From NCBI GenBank assembly GCA_030374805.1, contig JARGSG010000040.1, positions 1 to 64,000 on the forward strand: a DNA stretch of 64,000 bases. The letters are read 5' to 3'. Below, piece by piece: positions 43,870-54,732 of this stretch. The notes beneath the pieces were generated by a model, which worked only from the letters and a program-made list of their open reading frames with translations, was not told the DNA's origin and did no database searches. The position numbers were made by a program, and so were the translations under genes. This DNA comes from Gracilaria gracilis. Taxonomy: Eukaryota; Rhodophyta; Florideophyceae; Gracilariales; Gracilariaceae. The number at the start of each line of letters is the position of its first letter. Within the stretch, counting starts at the first letter, position 1.

Positions 43870-44862
43870 CTAGCGCTTCTTGGGCCTGAGGCGCGAGTAG
43901 GTGCGGCTGCCCACGACGCCGGACACGAGGTCGTGCACGCGCTGCTTGCGCGCCTCGGCGGCGGGGTCGTCGCCGCAGCTGATGGCGGCGTTATGCGCGT
44001 CGTACGGCGGGCCCACCAACCTCTCCGCCGGCGGCGCCGTCTCGCCATCCAGCACTTTCTGAACGCCCTTCTTCACCACCGCCAACAGCTTGTCTATCGT
44101 GTCCGTCGTGATGTTCACGTTCATGGGGAACGCCTTGAGCGCGTACACCACCGCGTCGGACGACATGTCGTCGTTATAGTCCGTGGTACGAAAGCCCGAC
44201 GTGTAGCTGGTGTACGCGCCGTACAGACCGTCGATTTGCTCGCCGCTGCGGAACCAGCTCCAGAGGATGTCTGCCACTTTTTGTTGCAGCGCGTTGTTCT
44301 TCTTGAGCTCCTCCAGCGCGCCGGGCTCGCTTAGCTCGCGTTCGAACTGTTCCGCCGCGTTCACGTGCGGCTCGTACACGCGGATCAGCGTCACGAAGCC
44401 GTTATCCTCTTCGTTGACGCATACCATCGAACGTTCTTCCTCCAGCTGTTCTCTCAGATACGCCTGTATCTCCAGAATGCCCCCGAGCACGGAGCGGAAA
44501 CCAGACATGCCGAAATACCTCAGCGTGGCCCATCCCGCCAGCGCGTACGACGCCGAGCGCGACACCTCCAGCGTGTACAGCCCGGGGTTGTACGCCGTGC
44601 GTTCCTGTAGATACGCAGAACCGAGGCGCGTCATCATGGCGCGAAAGTGGTTCAGATATTTCATGGCGAACATGGAGCAGTTGTACGTGCACCAGCCCGT
44701 CTTATGAAAGTCGATTCCCACCGCGTCTGCGTAGCGCACGTTTTTCATACGTTCGTAGTTCCACTTCAGACGGGGGAGGATGTCTTCGTCCAACTGCAAG
44801 GGATTGGTAGTGAAGTCGTACCCCTTGAAGAACAGCCATGACCACCACGTAAAATTCTCCGC
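43870..44862 (-). pseudogene. PLP-dependent group II decarboxylase, C-terminal half
   Basis: The minus frame reads AENFTWWSWLFFKGYDF, then YADAVGIDFHKTGWCTYNCS, where HK is the lysine that binds pyridoxal phosphate. The family's small C-terminal domain follows (TLEVSRSASYALAGWATLRY, MVCVNEEDNGFVTLIRVY) to the stop at 43870. Enzymes of this family decarboxylate glutamate, aspartate, tyrosine or related amino acids; the substrate cannot be told. The N-terminal half with the cofactor-stacking His and the Asp is absent, and homology ends abruptly near 44862, where the STAND NTPase sequence begins on the other strand. No in-frame ATG opens it. The surviving part has no stops, so the break may be recent, or the 5' exons may lie beyond a rearrangement. 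Confidence 0.82.
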
Positions 44863-46195
44863 CTTTGTCCACTGGAAAGGGTAGAGTTGGTAAAACGTGC
44901 GCTTTGCGAGGACTTGCTGAAGACAGTGAACTGAATCAGATGTTCAGTGGAGGCATCCTTTACATTCAACTTGGAAACAATGCTGCACACATTGTCGAAT
45001 GCACAGGCGATTCGAATCTAGCCAACGCGATAAGAACAGTCGAATCTGTTGAATTTGCATCCCAGAAGGCTTCGCTTTGGTTTGTCAGATGAAGGGTCAC
45101 TCTATTCAATTGTGGGACACGCTTAGCGGGAACGCCGTTGGGCGACCGCTCTATGGTCACAGAGGTTGAGTGCAGTGCGTAGCAGCAAGCATGAACGATA
45201 GTTGTATCGCGTTAGGCTCAACCGACAAAACGATGCGTTTGTGGGACGCTCAAAGTGGCAACGCCGTCATGCAGACACTCCAGGAGCAGACAGGTTTAGT
45301 GGAGTGCTTGGCAGTGAGCGCGGATGGCACTCGCGTCGTGTCAGGCAACCGGGACGGTACGGTTCGTGTGTGGGACGCTCAAAGCGGTATTGCTGTCGGA
45401 AAGCCACTGGAAGGTTACACAAATTGGGTACGATGCGCGACGATAAGTGCGGACGGCTCTCGCATTTTGTCAGGCTCATATGACGACACGGTACGTGTTT
45501 GGGATGCTTAAGCCGGCAAAGCCGTCGGACAACCGCTGCAAGGTCACACAGGCTTTGTCATGTGCGTGGCGGTGAGCGAAAATGGAGATCGGATCGTTTC
45601 AGGCTCGGACGACCATACGGCACGTGTTTGGGAAGCTCAAAACGGAAACAAGGTAGGGCAGCCACATTAAGATCACGCGGGCTCGGTGCGGTGCGTGGCG
45701 GAGAGTGCGGATGGCACTCTCATCGTTGGGATGGTATGGTGCGTGTTTGGGACGCTCAAAGCCGTAGCGCGTTCATGGGGCTGCTTGAGGGTCATACACG
45801 TCCCGTGCAATGCATAGCCGTGACCCCGGACGGTGCTCGTATTGTCTCAGGCTCAGACGACCACGCGGTGCGCGTGTGGGACGAACGTGCAGCTTCTTGA
45901 AAGTCACAGGGATTGGATACGGCGCGTCGCCATAAGCGCGGATGGTACTCGAATTGTGTCAGACTCATTTGACAGAACCGTGCGAGTGTGGGACGTTAGA
46001 AGCACAAACGCCGTCGGGCAGCCGCTCAAAGGTCGCACAGAAGAAGTTTGGTGCGTAGCAATAAGTGCGGATGGCTCTCGCGTCATGACAAGTACCGACA
46101 GTACACAGGACGGTGTTGTGCGTGTATGGGACGCTGAAAGTGCCGCTGCCGTCGGAAGCCGCTCCAAGGTCACACAAGCGGATTGCTTTGCGTAG
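44863..46195 (+). pseudogene. STAND NTPase (NACHT/AP-ATPase)-WD40 gene, broken
   Basis: The left end carries a P-loop, STGKGRVGKTCALRGL, then MFSGGILYIQLG, the Walker A and next strand of STAND NTPases. About 230 bp later WD40 blades follow at about 120-130 bp spacing, nine in all, with WD motifs near 45114, 45241, 45367, 45498, 45628, 45747, 45878, 45990 and 46128. Typical pieces are VAVSENGDRIVSGSDDHTAR and SADGTRVVSGNRDGTVRVWD. STAND-WD40 proteins are signalling switches, often in self/non-self recognition. The rest of the NTPase domain (Walker B and sensor) is missing, and there are at least three in-frame stops and several frame changes. Blades are alike, suggesting recent repeat amplification before decay. 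Confidence 0.82.
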
Positions 46196-46217
46196 TGATG
46201 AGTGCCTGGGTTCTTGT

Positions 46218-46448
46218 CTATGAACGCGAACGATTGCTGACTGTACACGGACTGCACGGCGTACACGACTCACACGCTGTGCATCCCCTGCAACAGCTGG
46301 CCGTGATGTCCACCAGCTCGTACCACTTGCCGATAACCAGAACGTTTCGGTCGGCATCGCCCCCCGCTCCGTCCACGCCGCCGTCGCCGCTTCCATCGCA
46401 AACAAGGCGCACAGAGGAAAGCGGAGCCCTTGGAATCCCAGGGTTCAT
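46218..46448 (-). pseudogene. C-terminal fragment of a vWA-gene paralogue
   Basis: Contains GDADRNVLVIGKWYELVDIT, matching the end of the secreted vWA gene (GDVLAVRSWYHLVDVI) at 43.8 kb, followed by a Cys-rich tail. The vWA domain itself is not present, so this is a duplicated end piece. Confidence 0.6.
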
Positions 46449-46506
46449 GTGCTGATTTCTGCACTTCTACATATAATCATAACAGCGAAGTTGGTCTTAC
46501 CCATAC

Positions 46507-47325
46507 ATGTACAACGCGTCCGTGGGGAAGATGAATCACATTGGCTCGATGTGCGCTCCAAACACAGTTCCTGCTAATATTAGTACCGAGAACGATAAGA
46601 TATTCAGGCAACTTGTAAGTCAAGAAAGGGAAATTTGCCGAAGAATCCATACTATTCATGAGCAAGTTATTCAATCTACTTGTTACATGACGAATTGTGT
46701 GAAGCGTCATGTCAATGCCCTTATGAATATTGAACGAGATAAAATAATCCGAGGAACTGGTGTTCATCCTTCGTTGAACTCCGTGCAGCTGTACCTTGAA
46801 CACTTAGAGAACATAAGTGCGGCAGCCACTCGTGGTAGTTGCAAACTTGCGAGCGCAAACCCTCCCGGCACGGAAGCATTCCAACGGAAAACCATTTCCA
46901 CAGATTCGGTTGCAGGACAAAAACAACCGACAGAGAACATCGTTGATCATGTTGTATATCAGAGAAGAGAAGCACATGTACAGCCAAGAAAATCCGGTGC
47001 GGAGCCACAGAGCACTAGAAAAGAAGCAATTGCTCTGGATGAAGTGACGAAAGTGGCTATGGAGAGAAACACATTTGCTCCGAACCATATCTCCACTAGT
47101 GGGGAAGCAGAACCTCTTCCGAAAGCTTTGTACAGCATTTGGTTACAGAGTGGAGAAGAACAAGTTCCGAGCGAAGAAAGGTTTTTATCTCTGTTTGATG
47201 TTGATGTGGAGGGAAAAGCTGTGTATCCCGAAGTTGAACCTTATCCGACTAATAGAAATGTGCGGACCAGAAACGCCGTGACAGGAGTTGCCAGGCGGAG
47301 TCGCGCTATTAGACGCCGTCGTTAG
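46507..47325 (+). CDS. Unknown 272-residue basic protein
   Basis: Intact frame from ATG 46507. The N-terminal half is helical (NDKIFRQLVSQEREICRRIH). The middle is hydrophilic and low in complexity. The C-terminus is strongly basic (GVARRSRAIRRRR), a likely nuclear or nucleic-acid-binding tail. No family recognised. It starts about 60 bp after the vWA fragment on the opposite strand. Confidence 0.55.
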   Translation: MYNASVGKMNHIGSMCAPNTVPANISTENDKIFRQLVSQEREICRRIHTIHEQVIQSTCYMTNCVKRHVNALMNIERDKIIRGTGVHPSLNSVQLYLEHLENISAAATRGSCKLASANPPGTEAFQRKTISTDSVAGQKQPTENIVDHVVYQRREAHVQPRKSGAEPQSTRKEAIALDEVTKVAMERNTFAPNHISTSGEAEPLPKALYSIWLQSGEEQVPSEERFLSLFDVDVEGKAVYPEVEPYPTNRNVRTRNAVTGVARRSRAIRRRR

Positions 47326-48717
47326 AATCATCTCAGTCACGAGAGACTTACGATTAATGTATGGAAGTGATTAGGTTTACCAGTAAATGGTGCCGAATTG
47401 TGTGTAATATCTCTACGCTCCACTTTGCCACTAGATCTGCTGCCGCGAACCTGAGAAACACATCTGCGACAGCGCTACTGCGGCTACTGCGGTTGTTTGT
47501 TTCGATGAAAACAGCGCTGATGATTAATTCATTGATGTTGAAGACGCTTTGCCACCAGGCTGAAAGATGCCAAGCGCTCTATTGCAGCGCATGAGACCCC
47601 AGACCAGGTGTTTCGTCGGATCGGACAGACTGAGAGGTGTGCGGATGCTTTTTCCTCAAGGAGTTCCGTTTGTGATTGACATCTGATGCACCATTTTAAT
47701 TGCGTCCATTCTGTGATGCCCGTTCTTTCTTACTTGCTATTTTATGAGAGTTGCCGGACCGTTTCTTGTGGGAATCAGTAACCTTTACCCTTTCTGGTTC
47801 CTTGTTCTGCAGCGGCAGCGATTCATCCGGCAACGACGAGCCAGATATTGCGAACGGAGAATGCGCCCAATTCATAGCGTGCATCACAACAGCAAGAAGA
47901 CGAGCCTACAAACGAGCTTCAAGTACAGCATCGCAGAACTCGTGGTTCGATGCAACGGCAGATATGATACTTTGTTCAAAGCCTTCAACACACGCGCAAG
48001 AAATCTTGGTTGGAGCGGCACCCCCGCCTTTATATAAACCACTTCTTTTCCTCCTCTGCAAACAGTCGAATGTTTCGATTTCGACAAATCCAAGTGACAA
48101 AGCCACACAACAGAACGTTGATGGTCAACCATCTTCACAAGACTACGATAAAGCTCATTCTCGTCAGTATCACATTTGCTCACCTCCTTCATCCCCAGAG
48201 AGAAAATGCGACTTGCAGTCGACTTACGAGCGATGTACTAAACAGCGAAAGAAACTACCAAACCTTTACGGTTTGCTTACGAAACGTTAACATCGCGTTT
48301 TTGCAGTTCAACGGCAAATATGTCAGCGATGTACGCCAAGTATACAAAACGCTTACGACGCGTACACGGTACAGTATATCTTCATCTTCCCCATTATTGC
48401 AGCGTGCAATCTCCCGCCATCTACATCTATCCTTACAAGGATAGATACACCCCCATGTTCCGCCTTTTTTCTTCATGAAACGTGATCGTTTGTTTGTTGG
48501 GGAGGTCATCCAACGTGCTACATGTTGTCATCCTCTTTTGTAACTCCCAAAAAAGGCTGCCTCTCCACTTGAACATGCACTTGTTTGAATTGTGTTTCAA
48601 CTTGCCCGCCCCGGGGCGTGCGTACAACTGCACGTGATATACTCATACGCTAAGATATAATGCCTTTGTCCCGCGGTCGTCTCGAGTGCTTCCTTGCTTT
48701 CAACTTCTCAACCATCA
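47326..48717. other. No confident gene
   Basis: A frame at 47751-48290 is open but lacks a start ATG and has no domain. Nothing else is recognised. Confidence 0.4.
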
Positions 48718-49083
48718 ATGCTGCTTCAACTGCCTGTGCATCAAATCACTCAACACAATACATACGCTCCTGATCCTCGTTTTCCTCCTACGCCACAACT
48801 GCGCATGGCACCACTTTGCCATGCCGCATGGCTTGTAACACGGCTCACATGTGTCATTTGTATTAATCTCCTGCTTGCGGGAGTCTTGAGCTTGTTGTGG
48901 TCGTTTTATGTGCGCTATATCGCTTATCTCACTCGCCTTCGCTCGCCTTCCGCCTCACACACTCACACACACAAACGTGTTTGGCTTGGGAAGCGCAAAC
49001 GGTATGCATGTTTGCAACATCCAGAGCGATTATCATGTGCTTTTAAAAGGACAGTAAAACCTTTACTGTCGTTTGTTGTTTGA
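48718..49083 (+). CDS. Possible small single-pass membrane protein
   Basis: A 121-residue frame from ATG 48718 with one hydrophobic span (CVICINLLLAGVLSLLWSF) followed by a His/Lys/Arg-rich tail. No homologue recognised; it could be chance. Confidence 0.25.
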   Translation: MLLQLPVHQITQHNTYAPDPRFPPTPQLRMAPLCHAAWLVTRLTCVICINLLLAGVLSLLWSFYVRYIAYLTRLRSPSASHTHTHKRVWLGKRKRYACLQHPERLSCAFKRTVKPLLSFVV

Positions 49084-50462
49084 TTCTGTGTGTTGTCAAA
49101 ACGATTCAGTACCGCCCCTTTCCTGCGCTGATTCACGTGTGGAATGAAAACAAAATGTGTTTCCAAACTCGCCAATGGCTCCTCGTCCACACCACAGCAG
49201 AAAAACTCAACAAGTTCTTACCACCAACCTCGCACACACGAGACAGGCACAGTGTTTGCGCTAGCCGCAACACAAACCATACAGCCAATCATCACCATCG
49301 GCGCCGTGCACTTTGCTTTGTAACACTCGTTGTGTCGGTGGCGCTTTATCACCAACACAGCTCATTTCGTCATCATCGAATCGGCGGCTGAAGAGCACCA
49401 GAATTTTGGTTTCCTTCTTGGCACGAAACCTGGCAGGCTGTGTAGTGATGGTGAGCGAATCGTGAGTGTTGAGCAGCCCATGTGGCTTGGTGACGAAGAA
49501 CAATCGGTTGTGCGTGCCATTTTGGCTTGGTATTTTATTATTGTAGCTGCGGCGTTGGAAAGGAATCTGCTTCTTTCCCCGAGTGCTTGACAACTGATAC
49601 AAGACTTTGCACTTTTCGCACGAGTGAACTTGGCCAATGACAGCACTACAAGAAGGGTGCAACGGTAGTATGACAAATTTAAAACGGTTTATGTTTGCAA
49701 GCTGAAGGGTGCGGCACGCAACGCAATCGTAGCGCCACAGCTGAGCTTTCAGTTCCACGACAACGAGTGATCGCGGCAAAACATCCACCTGCGTCGAAAC
49801 GATGAGCACAAGCAGAATCTTTCTCCTTCATGTACCAAGTACAACGGTACATGGAAGAGACAGCCACGCCTATGATATGCCCGTCGCCACCCCCCAGGTG
49901 CTCATCCACAAAATATATCAATCTGTCTGCGTGAACAACAGTTTGCCCGACGATTTACTCAAAGCCCTTGCCGTGTACTGTCCCTCTGCCGACTATTTTT
50001 GAATGTTGAATGAACAGTTACAGTGAAACCTCTTCTACGAAAACCATGACTGCGTCCTTTAACTTTCATATCATCGACGACATCAGCTGAGAGAACCAGC
50101 CGCCAGCCTGTACAGTTGTTCCACTCCAGCGTAGCGCCTTGGTGCAAAACGTCAGTCCAGTTAGATATCACCATCCCGGCATGCGGTTGCGACGTGGGCA
50201 GGAAGCCCGCGCCTGGCTGCGAGTACGAGTTGTTCTAGTCGCTGCCGCCGCCGCCGTAGCCAAAGCCGTAGGCGGCGTTGGAGTGGTTGTTGTAGCCCTG
50301 CGCAAACGACATGGCTGTGGGATGTGGGGTGTGGAGTGTGGGGTGTGGGATGCGACGGGTGTCGGGAGTGGGATGCAGGATGCGACGGGTGCAGGGAGGG
50401 GAGAGAGAGAGACCTTTATTTCAGGAAATAAGGACAAACGTTGATCACGCCGACGTGGCAGC
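49084..50462. other. Coding-like remnants, unassigned
   Basis: A minus-strand frame (49809-49540) has two CxxC pairs (YDCVACRTLQ and HSCEKCKVLYQL), zinc-ribbon-like. A short minus frame at 50312-50235 starts MSFAQGYNNHSNAAYGFGYG, then stops, with similar Gly/Tyr/Ser-rich sequence after the stop. Neither is placed in a family. GGGTGTGGG-like short repeats lie near 50320-50400. Confidence 0.3.
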
Positions 50463-51341
50463 GTGTGGGTGCATGTGAAGCGAAGTGGGGAAAAAAGCGC
50501 GCGAAAAAGGAAACGAAGAGAAAAGGCGAAATGGCGCCAAAACGGGAGCGGCGGGTGGGTGGCGCACGCTGCGGCTTTCCAACGCGCGCCAGCGGCCCAG
50601 GTGGAGCGCACGCGTGACACGGCTGACGTGCCGCTACACGCGCGGCGGCGCGCGGCGCGCCACAACAACGCGCCACAACGCGACGCGCGGCGACGCGGCG
50701 GCGGCTGCCAGCGCCCGCGTCACGCGGCGACGCGCGCCGCGCGCCGCCGCGCGCCAGCAGCAGCAGCCGCAGCCGCCAGCAGCTGCCGCTCTCGCACGCC
50801 GCGCGCGCGTACGACCGCCCGCCTGCGCGCCCGTCGTTGCTGCGCCGCCGCCGCAGCAGCAGCAGCAGCAGCAACGCAACGCAACGCGCCCGTCGTGGCG
50901 CCCCGCGCCTTCTGCGCGCCGTATCTGCACTGTAGTACATTGGCGTCGGCGCGCAGCCGTCGCCCGTCGTTGTCGCCGCCGCCCCGAGCGCGCGCGCGCG
51001 CGCCCCCGCCTCCGTACCATGTCCTCATCGCTCTCGCGCTCGCCGTTGCCGTCCTCGCCGCTGCGCGGCCCGCACTTCACTTCCGCGCTGCTTGCGCTCA
51101 CGCACGCCGCCGCCGCTGGCTACCGACTGCACTCCATCCACCTACACGCGCGCCAGCGGTAAGTGCAAGTGTTGTCTTAACAGCGTTGTGCGCGAAAGCA
51201 CGTCTGACGTTTTTGTTCGTTTGTATTGTGGGTTGTTGCGTGCAGGATATGGATATATGCGGTGGGATGGTGTCGGGTATGAAGAAGCAGATTGATGAGA
51301 TTGACAGGGAAATTGAGGAAGCGATCAATTCAATGAACTGA
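50463..51341 (+). CDS. Possible two-exon gene in CpG-rich sequence
   Basis: A perfect donor (CAGCG then GTAAGT, 51159) and acceptor (GTGCAG, 51245) define an 87-nt intron. The last exon (51246-51341) reads DMDICGGMVSGMKKQIDEID to a TGA and looks like a coiled-coil end. The upstream exon lies in 70-80 percent GC sequence that is open in several frames, so start and frame cannot be fixed. Confidence 0.35.
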   Translation: MWVHVKRSGEKSARKRKRREKAKWRQNGSGGWVAHAAAFQRAPAAQVERTRDTADVPLHARRRAARHNNAPQRDARRRGGGCQRPRHAATRAARRRAPAAAAAAASSCRSRTPRARTTARLRARRCCAAAAAAAAAATQRNAPVVAPRAFCAPYLHCSTLASARSRRPSLSPPPRARARAPPPPYHVLIALALAVAVLAAARPALHFRAACAHARRRRWLPTALHPPTRAPAVSASVVLTALCAKARLTFLFVCIVGCCVQDMDICGGMVSGMKKQIDEIDREIEEAINSMN

Positions 51342-51367
51342 GGGGATGAGGGTGCACACGACGGAGT

Positions 51368-51642
51368 TCATTTGTTGGGCGGTGGTACAGGTGCTGTTGC
51401 GATTGAGGATGTGGCTGACGACTGTTGCCTGAGCTTTTGCGACGCCTGTTCTGACGGTAGCAGCGGCTCCTGTTTGCAACGAAAAGTACAAGAGAAGGCG
51501 GTGAGTGAGCGCGTGCGAGCGTGTAAGAGCGGATGAACAGGAGACGTACCGTGGAGTCCAGATCGCCGGGCGCTTGGCTCTTGAGGTGATGCATGGTGAA
51601 CAAGTAGATGCCGACAGCCGACACGCCCAGAAAGGTGCCCAT
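51368..51642 (-). CDS. 64-residue two-exon membrane microprotein
   Basis: Exon 1 (51642-51550) encodes MGTFLGVSAVGIYLFTMHH, a hydrophobic N-terminal helix, and ends in phase 0 at a GTACGT donor. An 80-nt intron ends AACAG. Exon 2 (51469-51368) continues EPLLPSEQASQKLRQQ to a TGA. The spliced protein is 64 residues with one membrane helix and a polar Gln/Ser/Pro tail, the size and shape of small organelle inner-membrane subunits. I cannot name a family. Clean splice borders, phase and stop support a real gene. Confidence 0.62.
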
Positions 51643-51939
51643 CTTGGCGTTTGCAGAAGGTATGGCAGCAGTCAGAAGGGTGTGAGAGTGGAGACGAAGA
51701 GCGCAACGACGGCGGCGAAGACGTTGAGAGTCGGGGAGGGGTTGAGCACTAGTAGTGCAGTATAAGAGGCACTTTTACGGCGCGCGCGCGGTGGGGCGGA
51801 CGATTATTTGGCCACCCCGCCATTGAGCCTTCGACGATTTTCTCTGCTGACCGTTGAGCCACTGCCACTGCCATACACGCTCGCGCCTAAACGCCCCCAT
51901 TTTCTTGCTTGCGCTTCGCCTCCCCTCCATTCTGCGCGC

Positions 51940-52240
51940 GCCCGCCACCGCGCGCGCCCGCCACCGCGCGCGCCCGCCACCGCGCGCGCTCACCACCGCA
52001 CGCGCTCGCCACCGCACGCGCTCGCCACCGCACGCGCTCGCCACCGCACGCGCTCGCCACCGCACGCGCTCGCCACCGCACGCGCTCGCCACCGCACGCG
52101 CTCGCCACCGCACGCGCTTGCCACCGCACGCGCTCGCCACCGCACGCGCTCGCCACCGCACGCTCCCGCCACCGCACGCGCCCGCCACCGCACGCTCCCG
52201 TAACCGCACGCTCCCGCCAACGCCGCCGAGCTCACGCACG
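51940..52240. repeat. 16-bp GC minisatellite
   Basis: Head-to-tail copies of about CGCGCTCGCCACCGCA, roughly 17-19 units, C-rich on the plus strand. It reads open in all frames because the unit is not a multiple of 3. Confidence 0.93.
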
Positions 52241-53139
52241 CGCGCGCAACCGATGCGCTGCTCGCAACCAACGGCAGGCAGGCGTTGTTATGCAGCGGCG
52301 GGCAGTGCGTAAGCTAGGCGCGCGGCGCGCGATGCGTCGAGCACGCTTGCTGGCTGCGGTGGCGGTGGCTTCGCTCGCAGTGGCGGTGCGAAGGCGGTGA
52401 CGGTGACGGCGTGGCGCGCTCGCGGTGGCGCGCTGGTACGACGGCGGCGCGTTTTGGCTCACAACGCGAGGCGTGCGTGCTTGAGCACGCCGCCCTGTGC
52501 GCGCACGTGCTCCGTGCGCGTTGGCGCGAAAGCAGTGTTACAGTAGTGCGCGCGGGCAAGCACAGCGAAATGATCTCGTTTAGTTGTGGCCGTTTTATTG
52601 GACACGCACACTGACAGCTGCGCGCGCCGTTGCCGCCATCGCGCACACAAAATGCAGTTGACACATGACGCGCCGCGCGCGCGGTGCGGACGCGGGGCGT
52701 AGCGTGCGCGGCGGCAATGCGTGAATGCGTTTCGAATGCGCCGTGCAGAGCGCGCGGTAATGCGTCATGCGGAGGCGCGCCGGCCATGCGTCATATCTAC
52801 GCGTGATTGCGCATGGTGTGATTGGCGCGTGTGTTTTTATGGGATGGAATTGAGGAAACGCGCCACTGGTGGTCGACGCTGTCACCAATGCAAGTCATCT
52901 CGTGCGCCGGCGGCGCAGGCGCGCCCGCAGCGCGTGCACCACGGCCTATGGCGTGTACACGTAGCGAACCAAAGCTATTGTATGCATACATTATTAAATA
53001 AATAATAAATAATATATCGTTCATGTGCTCAGCAGAGCTGGCTGTTTGCTGTCTCCATTCGTTCGTTTACCTCAGGTCCAAATCACTATCCACCATCGCA
53101 GCTCTTAACCTCTTCAGGGCGGAGGACACCAAACGCCGC
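52241..53139. other. No gene recognised
   Basis: CpG-rich with only chance frames. Confidence 0.45.
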
Positions 53140-53640
53140 CGCCACAACGCGCCGCCGCCACACCCCGCATGCCGCCGCACCCCACACCGCCGCACACGCG
53201 TCGCCGCCACACCCGCCGCCACCGCGCGCGCCGCCACACCCACGCGCCGTCGCCGCCGCCGCCACACCCCGCGCGCCGCCGCCACACCCCACGCGCCCCC
53301 GCCACACCCCACGCGCCGCCGCCACACCCCGCGCGTCGCCGCCGCCACACCCCGCGCATCGCCGCACCCGCACGCCGCCGCACACGCGTCGCCGCCACAC
53401 CCGCACGCCACCGCACACGCGCGCCGCCACACCCGCACGCCGCCGCACACGCGCGCCGCCGCCACACCCGCACGTCGCCGCCGCCACACCCCACGCGCCG
53501 CCGCCACACCCCGCGCGCCGCCGCACCCGCACGCCGCCGCACACGCGCGCCGCCACACGCGCACCGCCGCGCCGCACACGCGCGCCGCCACACGCGCACG
53601 CCGCCGCAGCGCGTCGCCGCCACAACGCGCGCCGCTCCGC
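53140..53640. repeat. CGCCGCCACACCC-type GC minisatellite
   Basis: Irregular 12-16 bp units of CGCCGCCACACCC and CGCCGCACACGCG, C-rich on plus. Confidence 0.9.
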
Positions 53641-53663
53641 GCAGCGCAAGCGGGGGGGAGGGG

Positions 53664-53740
53664 TTGGGCGCGCACGCACGGCGCACGGCAGCAGTTGGCG
53701 CGCATGCAGTGCAGCTTTACAGTACCGCGCGCGGCCACAC
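53664..53740 (+). repeat. Dispersed 67-bp box, copy 1
   Basis: Contains GTGCAGCTTTACAGTACCGC and GGCAGCAG upstream. A near-identical copy in the same orientation lies at 57907-57974. Both precede a G-rich minisatellite that ends GGGCGGCCCA. Confidence 0.8.
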
Positions 53741-53809
53741 GCAGCGCGCGCAAGAGCGATAGGATCTGCTGTGCCTTTCTTTTATATTATATTTAATGGC
53801 TGTGCTCGC

Positions 53810-53990
53810 ACTCGGCGGCGGGTGCGCGGCGGCGGGTGCGCGGCGACCGCTTTGCAGCGTCGGGTTCGCGCGACGGCCGGTGCGCGACGGCCGGGCAGGT
53901 GCGCGCGGTGGCGGGTGCGCGACGGTGGGTGCGCGCGACGGCTGGGGCGCGCGGAGGCGAGTGCGCGCGGTGATGGGCGGCCCACCATCT
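53810..53990. repeat. G-rich GTGCGCGACGG minisatellite, short block
   Basis: Irregular copies of GGGTGCGCGACGGC, ending GGGCGGCCCA. Shares a specific ACGGCCGGGC...GGTGCGCGCGGTGGCG stretch with the block at 58.4-59.1 kb. Confidence 0.85.
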
Positions 53991-54732
53991 CTGTCAGAAG
54001 CTCGCGATGGAGCCTGCGTTGGATAAAGTACTGGTAGTGCGGTGTTGACGCCTTGGCAACAACTACGGCACGATGCTACTGTGCTGTACGGCGTGTATTC
54101 CCCGCCACCATGCCGGTTGCGGCGCGGCGACGCGGAGCGGCAGCTTACGCATGTGAGTCAGCCTCCTGTTTGACCGGTTGAGGCCAAGTGCTGTTCGATC
54201 CGCTACATGTCTTCGTCAATGCGAGAACATCCATGCCACGCACAGGCAATGCCCGTCGCGCCGAGCGCTCCTGCTAGGTTTCGGAGCCGCGCACGCCCCC
54301 CGTGTGGGGCCCAGCTGACTGTGCCCGTCTTGAGGGTGGTGCGTGGTCGCTCCGTGCTTCTGCTGCGGCGTGGGGGCATTGTCGCGCATGTACTGCTTTG
54401 TGCGTCCTGCGTGGTCTCGTGCGGCGTCGTCGGCGGCCTCACGGCGTTCGCGGGTGGGCAGCAGACGCGCGGCGTCACGTTACTGCGGCGACACCCCAAT
54501 CTGCCCATGAGTGTGCGCGCAATAGCTCATAGGTACACACTAGTCACACTGGGTGACACCGCACGTGATCCTTTCGCTTCGCAGATGCACCCGACGGGTC
54601 AAAAGCATAGTCGAACAGGAACCATGCGCGCGCAAAAGGAAGCCTCGCGATTTCCTATCAACGCTCATTCCAAAAGCGCCCTTCCCCAGCTTCCAGCTCT
54701 GTTTGCTTCCCATTTGCTTAATACCTTTCCAT
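53991..54732. other. No confident gene
   Basis: A plus frame at 54207-54812 includes a hydrophobic stretch (VAHVLLCASCVVSCGVVGGL), but no domain is recognised. Confidence 0.35.

Noticed and set aside
50168-50312. Start of replication protein A 32-kDa subunit (Gly/Tyr/Ser-rich N-terminus)
   Set aside because: Only a low-complexity start matches; no OB-fold follows and a stop interrupts it after 25 codons.
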